Below are positions 15,012-24,393 of a DNA stretch of 64,000 nt, in pieces. Source of the stretch: JANNYA01 sp031422315 (GTDB lineage Bacteria > Pseudomonadota > Gammaproteobacteria > Xanthomonadales > SZUA-5). The DNA lies in NCBI GenBank assembly GCA_031422315.1, contig JANOQN010000066.1:1-64000 (forward strand), in the 5' to 3' direction. The stretch's first letter is position 1, and every line of letters starts with the position of its first letter. The position numbers and the translations under genes are program-made. Under the pieces are notes generated by a model, which saw nothing but the letters and a program-made list of their open reading frames with translations, was not told the DNA's origin and searched no databases.

Positions 15012-15983
15012 ATGGTGCGAGTATTTGTTGTAATTGTTGCGACTGTGGCACTGGGTGGCGGTTTGCGCGCCCAGGCGCTTGATACGGATCGAAACCTGGT
15101 TCTTGCGACCCGTGGTGATGCCACGGTTCGCATGGTTGATGTTGACACAATGCTGCTAGGGGCTAAGCCAGAGCAGCGTCCAGAAATTGTTTCTACAGCG
15201 GCGCGAGTTGAGCAGCTTCTAGATTCCAGGCTGTTAGCGGTGCAACTAGTCAACAGAGGCCGCGCACAAAAGCTTGATCATGATCCAGAGGTGCAACGCC
15301 GATTGGCTATAGCAACTGAGAAGGCGTTAGGGGAAATTATTCTTGACGTGTTAGTTGACAAGGCTGATGCTGGCGACTTAGAAGCACTTGCAAAAGAATC
15401 GTATGCGGCTAAGAAATCCAGTTTTGTACAGCCAGAGAGCTGGACTGTCCGTCATCTGCTCGTTAAGCCAGTGGAAGGGGAGGATGAACCTACCTTCAAA
15501 GCGCGAGCTACTGTGATTTACGATCAAGCACTTGCCAAGCCTGCTGACTTTGAGGCGCTCGTTAAAGTAAAGTCAGAAGATCCCTCAGTAGGCCAAAATG
15601 AAGGCGCATTTACACTGGGCCGCGATAGTGAATTTGTTCCAGAATTCTTAGAGGCTTCTTTCAAGCTGACGACTTCACTTCAATTTGCGCCGCTCACGAA
15701 AACTCAGTTTGGCTACCACGTTATTCAACTATTAGAGAAATCAGAACAACAGCAGCTTAGCTACGAAAGAGTTCGCTCTCAGCTCATTAGCTCGTTAAAC
15801 GAGAGTTTCCGTGATCGGGTTAAATCCGAAATGCTTTCCGACCTACGCTCAGCCGACCCTAAATACATCGAAGAAAACATCCGCAAACTGGTTGTTCGTT
15901 ACGATCCTCCGCCACAATCAAGTGCGCTTAACGTGGACACGGCAGTGCCCAGTTCAGTGCCCGCCTCTGGCGCACCCAAATAG
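15012..15983 (+). CDS. Periplasmic parvulin-type peptidyl-prolyl isomerase
   Basis: The protein has 323 residues from ATG 15012; a TTG 6 bases earlier is also in frame. A signal peptide at residues 1-21 (VFVVIVATVALGGGLRAQA) is followed by an N-terminal helical chaperone-like region. The parvulin domain is at about 135-240: WTVRHLLVKPVE, DFEALVKVKSEDPS, NEGAFTLGRDSEFVPEFLEASF and FGYHVIQLLE, which hold the expected His and Phe residues. It is like SurA/PpiC-type folding factors of the outer membrane pathway but is a single-domain version. It follows a secreted unknown protein on the same strand. Confidence 0.85.
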   Translation: MVRVFVVIVATVALGGGLRAQALDTDRNLVLATRGDATVRMVDVDTMLLGAKPEQRPEIVSTAARVEQLLDSRLLAVQLVNRGRAQKLDHDPEVQRRLAIATEKALGEIILDVLVDKADAGDLEALAKESYAAKKSSFVQPESWTVRHLLVKPVEGEDEPTFKARATVIYDQALAKPADFEALVKVKSEDPSVGQNEGAFTLGRDSEFVPEFLEASFKLTTSLQFAPLTKTQFGYHVIQLLEKSEQQQLSYERVRSQLISSLNESFRDRVKSEMLSDLRSADPKYIEENIRKLVVRYDPPPQSSALNVDTAVPSSVPASGAPK

Positions 15984-16012
15984 CCAATGCCATTTGATTT
16001 CAGTTTGGCTGC

Positions 16013-16792
16013 GTGAGCCCGCAATCAACGCGCTTGTTCACGCAGTTTTTTATGCGGGACATCAAAAATAGATACCTAGGCAGCCTTAGCGGGCTGGCCT
16101 GGGTTTTTTTGCACCCCGTTTTACTGCTGACGATGTACACGTTTTTGATAGCGGGCGTTTTGAAAGCGCGCATTCCGGGTTTAACGGATGCACAGTGGCT
16201 GCCGTTTGTAGCGCTCGGACTGTGGCCTTGGATGTGTTTTTCTGAAGGCTTGCAGCGCGCAACTTCTGCGGTGATCGAGCACGCGGGTTTGCTTGGCAAA
16301 GTAGCGCTGCCTACCGAATTATTAGTTGCGGCTTCGGTTTGCGCGACGTTCTCACTACATGTAATGGGTTTAGTTGCCGCATTGATTGTGTTGGCGCTGT
16401 TTGGCTACCCGATCAATCTATGGAATTTGCCTTGGCTTTTGTTGATGCTGGTTTTACTACTGGGCTTTACACTGGGCGCATCGTGGATTGCAGCGGGCTT
16501 GCAAGTTTACATGCGCGACGTTGGGCAATTGCTCGGCCAAGCTTTAAGTTTTGCGTTTTTCTTGACGCCTATTTTGTATTCGGCGCACATGATGCCGGAG
16601 TCATTACGATTTGTTTTTACGATTAATCCGCTGAGCTTTTACTGTGATACCGCGCGTGCCTTGATGTTGGAAGGCTGGACCGCACAGCCAAGCGGCGCGC
16701 TTTGGGTGGCAGTTTTGATTGTAGTCGTGATTTTATTCGTCGGTTTTAATCTGTTTAAAAGGCTGGCTCGGCATTTTGAGGACTTTTTGTGA
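16013..16792 (+). CDS. wzm: ABC-2 type polysaccharide export permease, Wzm-like
   Basis: The protein has 259 residues from a GTG start. It has about six transmembrane helices, and the N-terminal phrase FFMRDIKNRYLGSLSGLAWVFLHPVLLLTMYTFLIAGV is characteristic of O-antigen/teichoic-acid type export permeases. The later segment LSFAFFLTPILYSAHMMPESLRFVFTINPLSFY also matches. It would form the membrane channel for export of an undecaprenyl-linked glycan together with the ATPase encoded next. Its TGA overlaps the GTG of that gene. Confidence 0.85.
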   Translation: MSPQSTRLFTQFFMRDIKNRYLGSLSGLAWVFLHPVLLLTMYTFLIAGVLKARIPGLTDAQWLPFVALGLWPWMCFSEGLQRATSAVIEHAGLLGKVALPTELLVAASVCATFSLHVMGLVAALIVLALFGYPINLWNLPWLLLMLVLLLGFTLGASWIAAGLQVYMRDVGQLLGQALSFAFFLTPILYSAHMMPESLRFVFTINPLSFYCDTARALMLEGWTAQPSGALWVAVLIVVVILFVGFNLFKRLARHFEDFL

Positions 16793-18009
16793 ATTCCCCG
16801 AGCCAAGGCCAGCCTCATAGCGATTTTTTAATTCAAGCCAAAAATCTGGTCAAGCAATATCCGAAAGTGACGCGAGTGCGCGATCGTATGCGCGCCATGA
16901 GTCAGCTGCTGATTCGTGGAAAGCTGAATCCAGCGCTTGCCAGCACCGTGATCGACAATATTTCCTTAGAGGTAAGGCGCGGCGAATCGGTTGCCATTAT
17001 TGGAGAGAATGGCGCCGGTAAGTCCACGCTGCTTAAATTGTTGACTGGGGTTTTGCATCCTTCCAGCGGTAGTCTGCAGGTCAATGGCAGTATTGGTGCA
17101 CTCCTTGAACTGGGCGCGGGCTTTCATGCGGAATATACTGGCCGTGAGAATCTCGAGTTAGCCGGCACGCTGTGCGGCTTTAGCCGCCACGAGCTTAAAG
17201 CAAAAACTGAAGAAATCATTGCGTTCGCCGATATTGGTCGTTATTTAGACGAGCCAATCAAACACTATTCCAGCGGCATGGTAGTGCGCCTGGGTTTTGC
17301 GCTATTGGCCGCGCAGCGCCCGGATTTACTGATCACCGATGAAGTGCTGGCGGTAGGTGATGAGAGTTTTCAAAAAAAGTGCGTGCGCTGGATTGAGGAT
17401 TACCTTAATCAAGGCGGCACGCTTTTGCTGGTTTCGCACAGCATGTATCACGTGCAAAAGCTCTGCCGGAAAGCGATTTGGCTGCAGCGTGGTAAGTCAG
17501 TCGCTTATGGCGATGTATTTGACGTATCGCAGCAGTATTTGGCCTTTCACGAGCGCAAAACTGCGGCAGAAGTAACGGTCGAGAAAACCGAAAATTCAGC
17601 GCATTATCAAGTTCGACAAGTATTGCTGAATGGCGCTGAGCACGGCGAAGTAGTCCTGCAAAGCGGCGATGGCCTAGCAATTGCGGTAACGCTGTACGCG
17701 CCCTGTGAGCGCTCGCCGGTGGTGTTGATTGGCATTGTGCGCGCAGATGGCACGCCGATTTATGGCGTGACTTCCGAAAACGATGGCGTGCAGCTGACTG
17801 CGCTGAGCAAAACGGATTATCAAACCACGCTGCACTTCCCGGCGTTAATGCTGCTGCCTGGCCAATACGTGTTGCGCACGCACGCGCTAGATCCTGAAGG
17901 CTTGCGGCTGTTTGATACCGTGCATCGTGAATTCACTGTGCGCGGTGAAAGCCGAGAATTTGGACTTGTTCGGCTTGCGCATCATTGGCGTAGCCCAAAC
18001 GACGCTTGA
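16789..18009 (+). CDS. wzt: ABC polysaccharide export ATPase, Wzt-like, with C-terminal substrate-recognition domain
   Basis: The protein has 406 residues from GTG 16789, overlapping the permease stop as GTGA. Walker A is GENGAGKSTLLKLL near residue 75, the signature is YSSGMVVRLGFAL near 165, Walker B is LLITDEVLAVGD near 185 and the H-loop is LLVSHSMYH. Residues about 270-400 form an extra beta-rich domain like Wzt-C, which in family members recognises the cap on the O-polysaccharide. The presence of a methyltransferase in the same cluster fits a terminal methyl cap, although this is inference. Confidence 0.87.
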   Translation: MNSPSQGQPHSDFLIQAKNLVKQYPKVTRVRDRMRAMSQLLIRGKLNPALASTVIDNISLEVRRGESVAIIGENGAGKSTLLKLLTGVLHPSSGSLQVNGSIGALLELGAGFHAEYTGRENLELAGTLCGFSRHELKAKTEEIIAFADIGRYLDEPIKHYSSGMVVRLGFALLAAQRPDLLITDEVLAVGDESFQKKCVRWIEDYLNQGGTLLLVSHSMYHVQKLCRKAIWLQRGKSVAYGDVFDVSQQYLAFHERKTAAEVTVEKTENSAHYQVRQVLLNGAEHGEVVLQSGDGLAIAVTLYAPCERSPVVLIGIVRADGTPIYGVTSENDGVQLTALSKTDYQTTLHFPALMLLPGQYVLRTHALDPEGLRLFDTVHREFTVRGESREFGLVRLAHHWRSPNDA

Positions 18010-18019
18010 GCTAGCAGCT

Positions 18020-18859
18020 GTGCATACCGTTGACATCATTGTTCCGATTTTTAATGCCTCTGGCGAAGTGCGTGCCTGTTTAGCAGCGCTTGATAGCAGC
18101 GGATTGCCAGATGGAACCACAATTTGGCTGATGGATGATGCGTCGAGTGATCCGAGCATCGCGAAAATCTTGCGAGATTTTCAGCGCAGCTGTGAATTTA
18201 AAACGTACATAGTGCGGCAGCCGAAAAACTTAGGTTTTGTCGGCAATGTTAACGATGCACTCGCGCGCAGCCAATGCGATGTCGTGCTGCTCAACAGCGA
18301 CACCCTAGTCACGCAGGGCTGGTTGCAGGCAATCATGCAAAGCGCAGCGCGCCATCCAAAAGCGGCTTCCATCACACCGTTTTCGAACAATGCAGAAATT
18401 TGTTCGTTTCCTATGCTGTGCGTAAATCATCTAGTGCCGGAAAATCTGGTGGCGCTCGCGCAAGCATGTGAAAACAACGCACCCGATGAGGTTGAGTTGC
18501 CGACTGGTGTTGGCTTTTGCATGTATATGCGCCGCGCGGCTATAGATCAAATCGGCAATTTTGACGCGGTAACTTTCGGCAAAGGCTATGGGGAAGAAAA
18601 CGACTGGTGCGTGCGCGCCAAAGCCTGGGGCTGGACAAATTTGCTGTGCAATCGCGCCTATGTCGCGCATGTGGGCGGCCGCTCTTTTGCATCGGTGCCA
18701 GATGTGGATTCTGCCCTGCAGGCAAAGCGCGGCAATGGCGGGCGCTTGCTGGCACGCTATCCGCATTACGATATCGAGGTACAGCGATTTATCGCAGCAG
18801 ATCCGCCTAAAGCTGCACGCGCTACATTACAAGCTGCTCTTAACCATATAAGTAATTGA
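18020..18859 (+). CDS. Glycosyltransferase family 2
   Basis: The protein is about 279 residues with GTG 18020 as the most natural start, 11 bases after the Wzt stop. A longer TTG reading would overlap wzt by about 100 bases. The GT-A fold begins at VDIIVPIFNASGEVRACLAAL and has WLMDDASSDPSI and VVLLNSDTLVTQGWL (DxD-like motif). GYGEENDWCVRAKAWGW is a typical GT2 C-terminal acceptor motif. The sugar and acceptor cannot be told from sequence. It is the only glycosyltransferase in the cluster, so the rest of the pathway must be elsewhere. Confidence 0.8.
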   Translation: MHTVDIIVPIFNASGEVRACLAALDSSGLPDGTTIWLMDDASSDPSIAKILRDFQRSCEFKTYIVRQPKNLGFVGNVNDALARSQCDVVLLNSDTLVTQGWLQAIMQSAARHPKAASITPFSNNAEICSFPMLCVNHLVPENLVALAQACENNAPDEVELPTGVGFCMYMRRAAIDQIGNFDAVTFGKGYGEENDWCVRAKAWGWTNLLCNRAYVAHVGGRSFASVPDVDSALQAKRGNGGRLLARYPHYDIEVQRFIAADPPKAARATLQAALNHISN

Positions 18860-18909
18860 TTGCTAAGAAGATTCAAGTAATTTCAGATTCGAATTCAGGC
18901 GCTATTTTT

Positions 18910-19815
18910 ATGACAAGTCAAACTTCAGTCGAACAGCCGGCGCTGGCCTTTACTGGCGAACGTTTCACGCCCGAATGCGTGCGCGAGATGTATTACGAGC
19001 ACTATGCTCGCTACGCCATGGCGGCATCAATCATGCGCCAATTTACCGCGCGAACTGGCCGCAAACCGCGCGTGTTGGATGCTGCATGCGGAGAGGGTTA
19101 CGGTAGCGCAATGCTCGCGCCGCTTGCGGATTCGGTGCTGGGTTTAGATGTGGACCCGCAAGCGATTGCACACGCGCAGACGCGCTACAGTCAAGGCAAT
19201 CTGTCGTTTCAACTAGCCGATGTGGCCGCGCTTGCAACTGAAATTGGCAGCTTTGATATCATCACGAGCTTCGAGACGCTCGAGCATTTGCACGCGCACG
19301 ATGACATGCTGGCGGGTTTCAAAAAGGCGCTGACGCCTGACGGATTACTGTTGCTGTCCTCACCGGATAAACATGCCTACACCGATTTGACCGGCTATCA
19401 AAATCCATTTCACGTGCGCGAGCTGTATCGGCATGAGTTTGAAACGCTGCTTTATCGCTATTTCAGTTCGTTCCGACTATTTGGACAGCGATTGCTGTTT
19501 CAATCCGCGATTTGGGATTTGGCAACGCCGAACTGGCGTGCTTTGGCCCAAACCAGTCAGCAGGCGCAGCTTGTTCCAAGCTTGGATTATCTGCCGGTTT
19601 ATTTTATTGCCCTGACCGGCAATAACCCGGAAATTGTCGCGGCGCACGCGGGCCAACTGCATTTGTTTGGCGATAAATCCGAGTCAATTTATAGCCATTA
19701 CAATAGTGAAATTCGCAATGGCATTTTCGCAGGTGCGCGGATAGCGGATATGCAGGCGCAAATCAACTTACTGAAAACTGAGCTTGACGCCGCTCGTGCG
19801 AAGCAGGCTGGGTAG
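18910..19815 (+). CDS. Class I SAM-dependent methyltransferase
   Basis: The protein has 301 residues from ATG 18910; a TTG at 18856 overlapping the previous stop would add 18 residues. The SAM-binding motif is RVLDAACGEGYGSAMLAPL near residue 55, followed by VLGLDVDPQAI and FDIITSFETLEHLH. The C-terminal helix (ARIADMQAQINLLKTELDAAR) looks like a coiled coil. Such enzymes in export clusters often methylate the non-reducing end of the chain and may determine length. It is the last gene of the four-gene unit and converges on folE2. Confidence 0.8.
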   Translation: MTSQTSVEQPALAFTGERFTPECVREMYYEHYARYAMAASIMRQFTARTGRKPRVLDAACGEGYGSAMLAPLADSVLGLDVDPQAIAHAQTRYSQGNLSFQLADVAALATEIGSFDIITSFETLEHLHAHDDMLAGFKKALTPDGLLLLSSPDKHAYTDLTGYQNPFHVRELYRHEFETLLYRYFSSFRLFGQRLLFQSAIWDLATPNWRALAQTSQQAQLVPSLDYLPVYFIALTGNNPEIVAAHAGQLHLFGDKSESIYSHYNSEIRNGIFAGARIADMQAQINLLKTELDAARAKQAG

Positions 19816-19823
19816 CGTCAGAT

Positions 19824-20780
19824 TCAACAATATCCGTTCCCTACGCCTTTAACCGCGACCGCCACCGCATCATGCGGGTGCAGACTCTCTAAGTGCGTCG
19901 CCTGTACTTTGAAATCAACAAAGCGTGGATAGAGATCCAGCCACGCAGCCACTTTGCGCACGGCATCTTCGACGAACATTGGGTTTCGCCCGTTTAATTC
20001 GGCAAATGCCTGCTCATCGACGCGCTTGACCGCAGTTTGCACTGGCGTGCTTAGCTGGGTTTCGATTGCACCAATGAGCGCACTGATCAGCCCGTACAGC
20101 TGGCTACCGTCGGGATCCGAATCATTCAACAATGCATCGCTAAGTTTGAGTGTGACTTTAAGCTCTGAGCGCTGCGCGTGCGGCGTGGCGATGATGGCGT
20201 CGCTGCGCCCAAGCCAAGCTTCAACCGCTTGTGTTTCAAGCTGATGCGTTCCATCAAAGTGCGCCTGAAAATTCTGCTGGATAGATTGGCGTGCTAGCGC
20301 AGCAGAACAAGGGCAAGTCGAGGAATACAGCACATCGAACGCCAACTCTACCGTGCAACGCTCGCCCAAATTCGCGGTGATTGAAACCGGGTAATGCCGC
20401 CAGCCGGAGCGATCACTTTTGAGTGCCACGCGCCGCACAGGCAGTAGGAAATCCAAAGTCAGCTTGACGCGCTGGCTCAGGTTTTCTTGCGATTCTCGAA
20501 GCTCAGTCAGCCAAACCGGCAACACGGACAAGCTTAGCGCCTGCGCGTTGAGCCGCTCATCCAACAAAGCATAAAGCCTAGACATGTGAATGCCGCGCGC
20601 GCCCGCGCTATCTAAGCTAACTAACAAATCGGCTTTAGTTAGCAGCTGTAAACGCCCGATTTGCAGCATCGCTTCAATGCGCCGCATGCCCGCCCAGGCG
20701 AGTGTGCGTGGATGTTGCGGTTTGGCTTGGTGCGCGCTGTCGTTCGGGCTTGCGGCGGCTTTCAAACTAACTTCACTCAT
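19824..20780 (-). CDS. folE2: GTP cyclohydrolase IB (FolE2)
   Basis: The 318-residue enzyme converts GTP to 7,8-dihydroneopterin triphosphate for folate and related pterins. It is the FolE2 type, recognisable by LDFLLPVRRVALKSDRSGWRHYPVSI, the metal-ligand Cys in YSSTCPCSAAL near residue 155 and the C-terminal ARNPMFVEDAVR-like segment (here GRNPMFVEDAVRKVAAWLD). FolE2 works with metals other than zinc, so organisms keep it for zinc limitation or as the only enzyme. No Zur site is evident. It lies 22 bases from glmS on the same strand. Confidence 0.92.
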   Translation of the reverse strand: MSEVSLKAAASPNDSAHQAKPQHPRTLAWAGMRRIEAMLQIGRLQLLTKADLLVSLDSAGARGIHMSRLYALLDERLNAQALSLSVLPVWLTELRESQENLSQRVKLTLDFLLPVRRVALKSDRSGWRHYPVSITANLGERCTVELAFDVLYSSTCPCSAALARQSIQQNFQAHFDGTHQLETQAVEAWLGRSDAIIATPHAQRSELKVTLKLSDALLNDSDPDGSQLYGLISALIGAIETQLSTPVQTAVKRVDEQAFAELNGRNPMFVEDAVRKVAAWLDLYPRFVDFKVQATHLESLHPHDAVAVAVKGVGNGYC

Positions 20781-20802
20781 TCAACTATCTCATTCAAGCA
20801 AA

Positions 20803-22635
20803 TTATTCAACCGTCACGCTTTTCGCCAAATTGCGCGGCTGATCTACATCGGTACCGCGCAACACCGCGACATGGTAAGCCAGCAGTTGAAGCGGTACAG
20901 TGAAAACAATCGGCGCAATAAACGCGCCGCAGGCGGGCAGGGCGAGCAGGTGTTTGGCATCATCTTGCATGCTCTGGGCAACGTCGGCATCGGCCAGCAC
21001 GAACATCTCGCCACCGCGCGCACGCACTTCTTGCAGATTGCTTTTGAGCTTTTCTAACAGGCGATCATTCGGCGCGACTGCCACCACCGGCATGTCTTTA
21101 TCAACCAGCGCCAACGGCCCGTGTTTAAGCTCGCCCGCCGGATAAGCTTCAGCGTGGATGTAGGAGATTTCTTTGAGCTTGAGCGCGCCTTCCAATGCAA
21201 TCGGAAAGTGCATGCCGCGCCCTAAAAACAGCGCGTGCTGCTTGCCGGCAAAGGCTTCTGCCCACTGCTTGATTTGCGGTTCTAGTTTGAGCGTTTCGCC
21301 CAGTAAATGTGGCAGTGTTTCGAGTTCTGCGACCCGACTTGCGTACAGCAACGGATCCAGCCCGTGAAAGCGCGAAAGCTCCAATGAGAACAGCGCAAAT
21401 GCCACGAGTTGTGTCAAAAACGCTTTGGTTGAAGCCACGCCAATTTCAGGCCCAGCGCGTGTCATTAGTACCAGATCACTTTCTCGAACCAGTGAGCTCT
21501 CCGGCACGTTGCAAATCGCAAGACGCGCCAAATAATTACGCTGCTTGGCGAGCTTGAGCGCCTCAAGCGTGTCGGTGGTTTCACCTGATTGGCTGACACT
21601 GACGAAAAGTGTGTCAGGATAAACCGCACCTTCTCGGTAGCGATACTCGCTGGCAATTTCGACCGAACAGGGCAAGCCGCTCATCGCCTCAATCCAGTAG
21701 CGCGCCACCAAACCCGCGTGATAGCTTGACCCGCAAGCGACAATCTGAACCGCTTTTGCACTGGCCAGCCACGTTTTGGCATTTACGCCAAAAATCTCGG
21801 TCAAAATACGCCCACCCGCGATTCGTCCTTCTAGCGTTTCCGCCACGGCGGATGGTTGCTCCATAATTTCTTTAAGCATGTAGTGCCGGTATTCGCCGCG
21901 CTCGACCGCGTTCGCTGACAACGTAGTGCGCTTGACCACTCGGGTGACCGCGACGCGCTCGCGGTCATACACTTGATACGTACCCTGGCGCAGGTCAACA
22001 AAGTCGCCCTCTTCAAGATAGATAAACTGCGCAGTTTCATTCAATAGGGCAAACACGTCTGAGGCCAAAAAATTACCCTCAGCGCTGATGCCGACAATCA
22101 GCGGTGAGCCCGACCGTGCGCCGATTACTCGGCCCGGTTCACGCGCGCAAATCACCGCGATCGCATACGCGCCATGAAAGCGTTGCACCGCCGTTTGCAC
22201 TGCCGCCAGTAAATCCAAGCCGCGCGCGAGCTGCAGATGCTCAATTAAATGCACGATTACCTCGGTATCGGTTTGCGAGGTGAACTCAAAACCTAAAGCC
22301 GTCAATTCGGCGCGCAGCTCAGCATGATTTTCAATAATGCCGTTATGTACCACGCTAGTTAGTCCTGAAACATGCGGGTGCGCATTTACGGTGTTCGGCG
22401 CGCCGTGCGTAGCCCAGCGCGTGTGTGCAATGCCAGTATTGCCGGCCAGCGGATTGGCGGCCAATTCAGCTTCCAAATCCCGCACCTTGCCCTTCGCGCG
22501 CGCGCGTTGCAAACCTGAGACCGTCAAAAGGCTAACGCCCGCAGAGTCATAACCCCGGTATTCCAGCGCTTTTAAGCCGTTCACCAATATTCCCGTCACA
22601 TCATTAGGCGCGGTTGCTGCAACGATTCCACACAT
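20803..22635 (-). CDS. glmS: Glutamine-fructose-6-phosphate aminotransferase (isomerizing)
   Basis: The 610-residue enzyme makes glucosamine-6-phosphate from fructose-6-phosphate and glutamine, the first step to UDP-GlcNAc for peptidoglycan and LPS. The N-terminus MCGIVAA contains the Cys nucleophile of the class II glutamine amidotransferase domain. GNTGIAHTRWATHG follows. Two SIS domains are in the second half (ACGSSYHAGLVARYW, SQSGETTDTLEAL, GRGMHFPIALEGALKLKEISYIHAEAYPAGELKHGP). The end, DQPRNLAKSVTVE, is typical. The length is normal. No glmS ribozyme is visible upstream, as expected outside Firmicutes. Confidence 0.97.
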   Translation of the reverse strand: MCGIVAATAPNDVTGILVNGLKALEYRGYDSAGVSLLTVSGLQRARAKGKVRDLEAELAANPLAGNTGIAHTRWATHGAPNTVNAHPHVSGLTSVVHNGIIENHAELRAELTALGFEFTSQTDTEVIVHLIEHLQLARGLDLLAAVQTAVQRFHGAYAIAVICAREPGRVIGARSGSPLIVGISAEGNFLASDVFALLNETAQFIYLEEGDFVDLRQGTYQVYDRERVAVTRVVKRTTLSANAVERGEYRHYMLKEIMEQPSAVAETLEGRIAGGRILTEIFGVNAKTWLASAKAVQIVACGSSYHAGLVARYWIEAMSGLPCSVEIASEYRYREGAVYPDTLFVSVSQSGETTDTLEALKLAKQRNYLARLAICNVPESSLVRESDLVLMTRAGPEIGVASTKAFLTQLVAFALFSLELSRFHGLDPLLYASRVAELETLPHLLGETLKLEPQIKQWAEAFAGKQHALFLGRGMHFPIALEGALKLKEISYIHAEAYPAGELKHGPLALVDKDMPVVAVAPNDRLLEKLKSNLQEVRARGGEMFVLADADVAQSMQDDAKHLLALPACGAFIAPIVFTVPLQLLAYHVAVLRGTDVDQPRNLAKSVTVE

Positions 22636-22796
22636 CTCATGTATTCCTAATTAATCCGTCAAGAAGAAATGGTAGCGCGCGCACGCATTAAAAGGGTTGC
22701 GCCAGTGCGATTGCCAGTGTTTTGCCTTTTTATGGTCTCTAGCGCCAAATTGCGCTTGTCTCTTTGACTAACGCATGGCGAATTTCAACTTTAGAC

Positions 22797-23258
22797 CTAA
22801 GCAGCTCCCATGGCCGCATCGTGCTTGATCCGCGCAATTAGGGCGTTCAAGCCATTTTTACGCGACATTGATAGGTTTGAGCCCAGCCCAATGCCCTCAA
22901 TAAATCTGACTTCCGCACTTGCAATAGCTGCACAGTTTTGCTCATCAAACACCTGTAAAGCCAGAGCGATCAAGCCAGAAACAATGCTGGAATCGCTAAT
23001 CGCGTGAATTTTTAAGCGTTGCTCGATCACTTGAGTGACGATAAAAACCTGGCTCTGGCAGCCCTTGAGCAAATGTTCGGCAGTGCGATATTGCTCTGGA
23101 AAACCGCGCAAATTTTTTCCTAGATCAATCAGATACTGATAGCGCTCGGACCAATCCGAAAACATCGCAAAATCGTCAACTATTTGCTGTTGGCGAGTGT
23201 TTATGTCGGTGTGGGGGTGAGTCGCCTCAATCGCAAGCGCAGCGTTATTCTCAATCAA
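22797..23258 (-). CDS. sufE: SufE-family sulfur acceptor for Fe-S cluster assembly
   Basis: The protein has 153 residues. The family pattern begins at IVDDFAMFSDWSERYQYLIDLGKNL, and the sulfur-accepting Cys lies in LLKGCQSQVFI near residue 67. SMSRKNGLNALIARI closes the fold. SufE takes persulfide from a SufS-type cysteine desulfurase and passes it to the SufBCD scaffold. No other suf genes are in the window. The first 20 residues are variable; the true start might be slightly later. It lies 13 bases downstream of the outer-membrane-like protein gene on the same strand. Confidence 0.9.
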   Translation of the reverse strand: MIENNAALAIEATHPHTDINTRQQQIVDDFAMFSDWSERYQYLIDLGKNLRGFPEQYRTAEHLLKGCQSQVFIVTQVIEQRLKIHAISDSSIVSGLIALALQVFDEQNCAAIASAEVRFIEGIGLGSNLSMSRKNGLNALIARIKHDAAMGAA

Positions 23259-23271
23259 CTAGCAAGACACC

Positions 23272-24186
23272 CTAAAGATCTTGCTGATAGCGCACATACG
23301 GCACGCGATCTTCAAAATCGGCTTCATCACGCAGATTTGGGCCAAGCCCGGTGCGCGGCTTCGTAACGGTAGCTTTCGCGCCCATGCTCAACACGCCTTG
23401 CCAAGGCGTGCGCCAGGTCAAGCCCCAATCAACGCTGCCAAATAGCGAGCGTGCGCCGGGAATGTCTAAAATTTGGGTGGAAAATGACGTGCCAAATGCG
23501 CCGCGCATCCAGTCAAACCGCACTTCGCCCATGCGAAGGCCTGAGCTTTGCGGCGCGGTGATTTCATTGACCGAAAGACCCAATCCAAACTGCCCAGCGC
23601 GGGTGTTGGTAAGCCCATCCAGCGCTAAACCACGGCTTGGCCCCATCGCTGTTGGCCAAGGCAAATAAGGATTCAAGATTTGCTGATAGGTTGAATCGCC
23701 CGCGCGCAGAGCCAGTGAAACTTGGCTGTCATTAAAGCGATAAGCGCCGCCAAGGCTGAGCTGGCCTGCATTTTCTCCGCGTGCCAGCACGCTTGATAGC
23801 GGCTTGCAATCAAGCCCTGAGGTGCCCGCGCTGCACACCGGCGTAAGTGCGAAACTGGAATTTGCTTGGGCGGCTTCTGCACCTAGCGTTAGGCCGGGTA
23901 CTGTGGAAAAACTAGCGCCAATTTTGTACAAATTAACGCGGTACGGTAGGCCATCTTCAATATCGGAAACCCGTGCGAGGCCCATCAATAAAGGTGTCGC
24001 AGAGTTTTTCGCGGCCGAATCAGACAGCATAACTACCGGCACCCAAGCTTCATCCGGTGCTTGATCTAAGCTCAAGCCAATCGATGGCTTTAATAGCGCT
24101 GGTGCACCGCTGGCTTGCGCGCGCGCACCGCTTGGGGCGAATAGCCCGAAGGATGCAACAACAATGCTGGCGAAGAGTGATTTCAT
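23272..24186 (-). CDS. Exported protein, probably an outer-membrane beta-barrel, unknown function
   Basis: The protein has 304 residues. The signal peptide is at 1-24 (SLFASIVVASFGLFAPSGARAQA). The rest shows alternating hydrophobic strands separated by polar turns (NLYKIGASFSTVPGLTLGAEA, QLSLGGAYRFNDSQVSLALRAG, FGLGLSVNEIT, GSVDWGLTWRTP), as in an outer-membrane barrel of perhaps 10-14 strands. The last residues, RYQQDL, lack the usual C-terminal Phe. I know no named family. It precedes sufE on the same strand. Confidence 0.65.
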   Translation of the reverse strand: MKSLFASIVVASFGLFAPSGARAQASGAPALLKPSIGLSLDQAPDEAWVPVVMLSDSAAKNSATPLLMGLARVSDIEDGLPYRVNLYKIGASFSTVPGLTLGAEAAQANSSFALTPVCSAGTSGLDCKPLSSVLARGENAGQLSLGGAYRFNDSQVSLALRAGDSTYQQILNPYLPWPTAMGPSRGLALDGLTNTRAGQFGLGLSVNEITAPQSSGLRMGEVRFDWMRGAFGTSFSTQILDIPGARSLFGSVDWGLTWRTPWQGVLSMGAKATVTKPRTGLGPNLRDEADFEDRVPYVRYQQDL

Positions 24187-24393
24187 AGCGGCGATTATGG
24201 GTTGGGAATCCGATCAGCTTGGTGGGAGAGTTTAGTCCTAATTCTCGGCTATTTCTATGCGCTAGCGGACAAAACTGAATCAAACCATAGATTTGCGCAG
24301 TTTTACGTGCGAATTCGTAGTTCTAACCACGTTTTAACCTAGGTGCTTGGTCGAACGAATATGTGCGGAGAAGTTCCGTGACGCTAATCCTCG

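Noticed and set aside
22636..22796. glmS ribozyme upstream of glmS
   Set aside because: No recognisable ribozyme core; the class is typical of Firmicutes.
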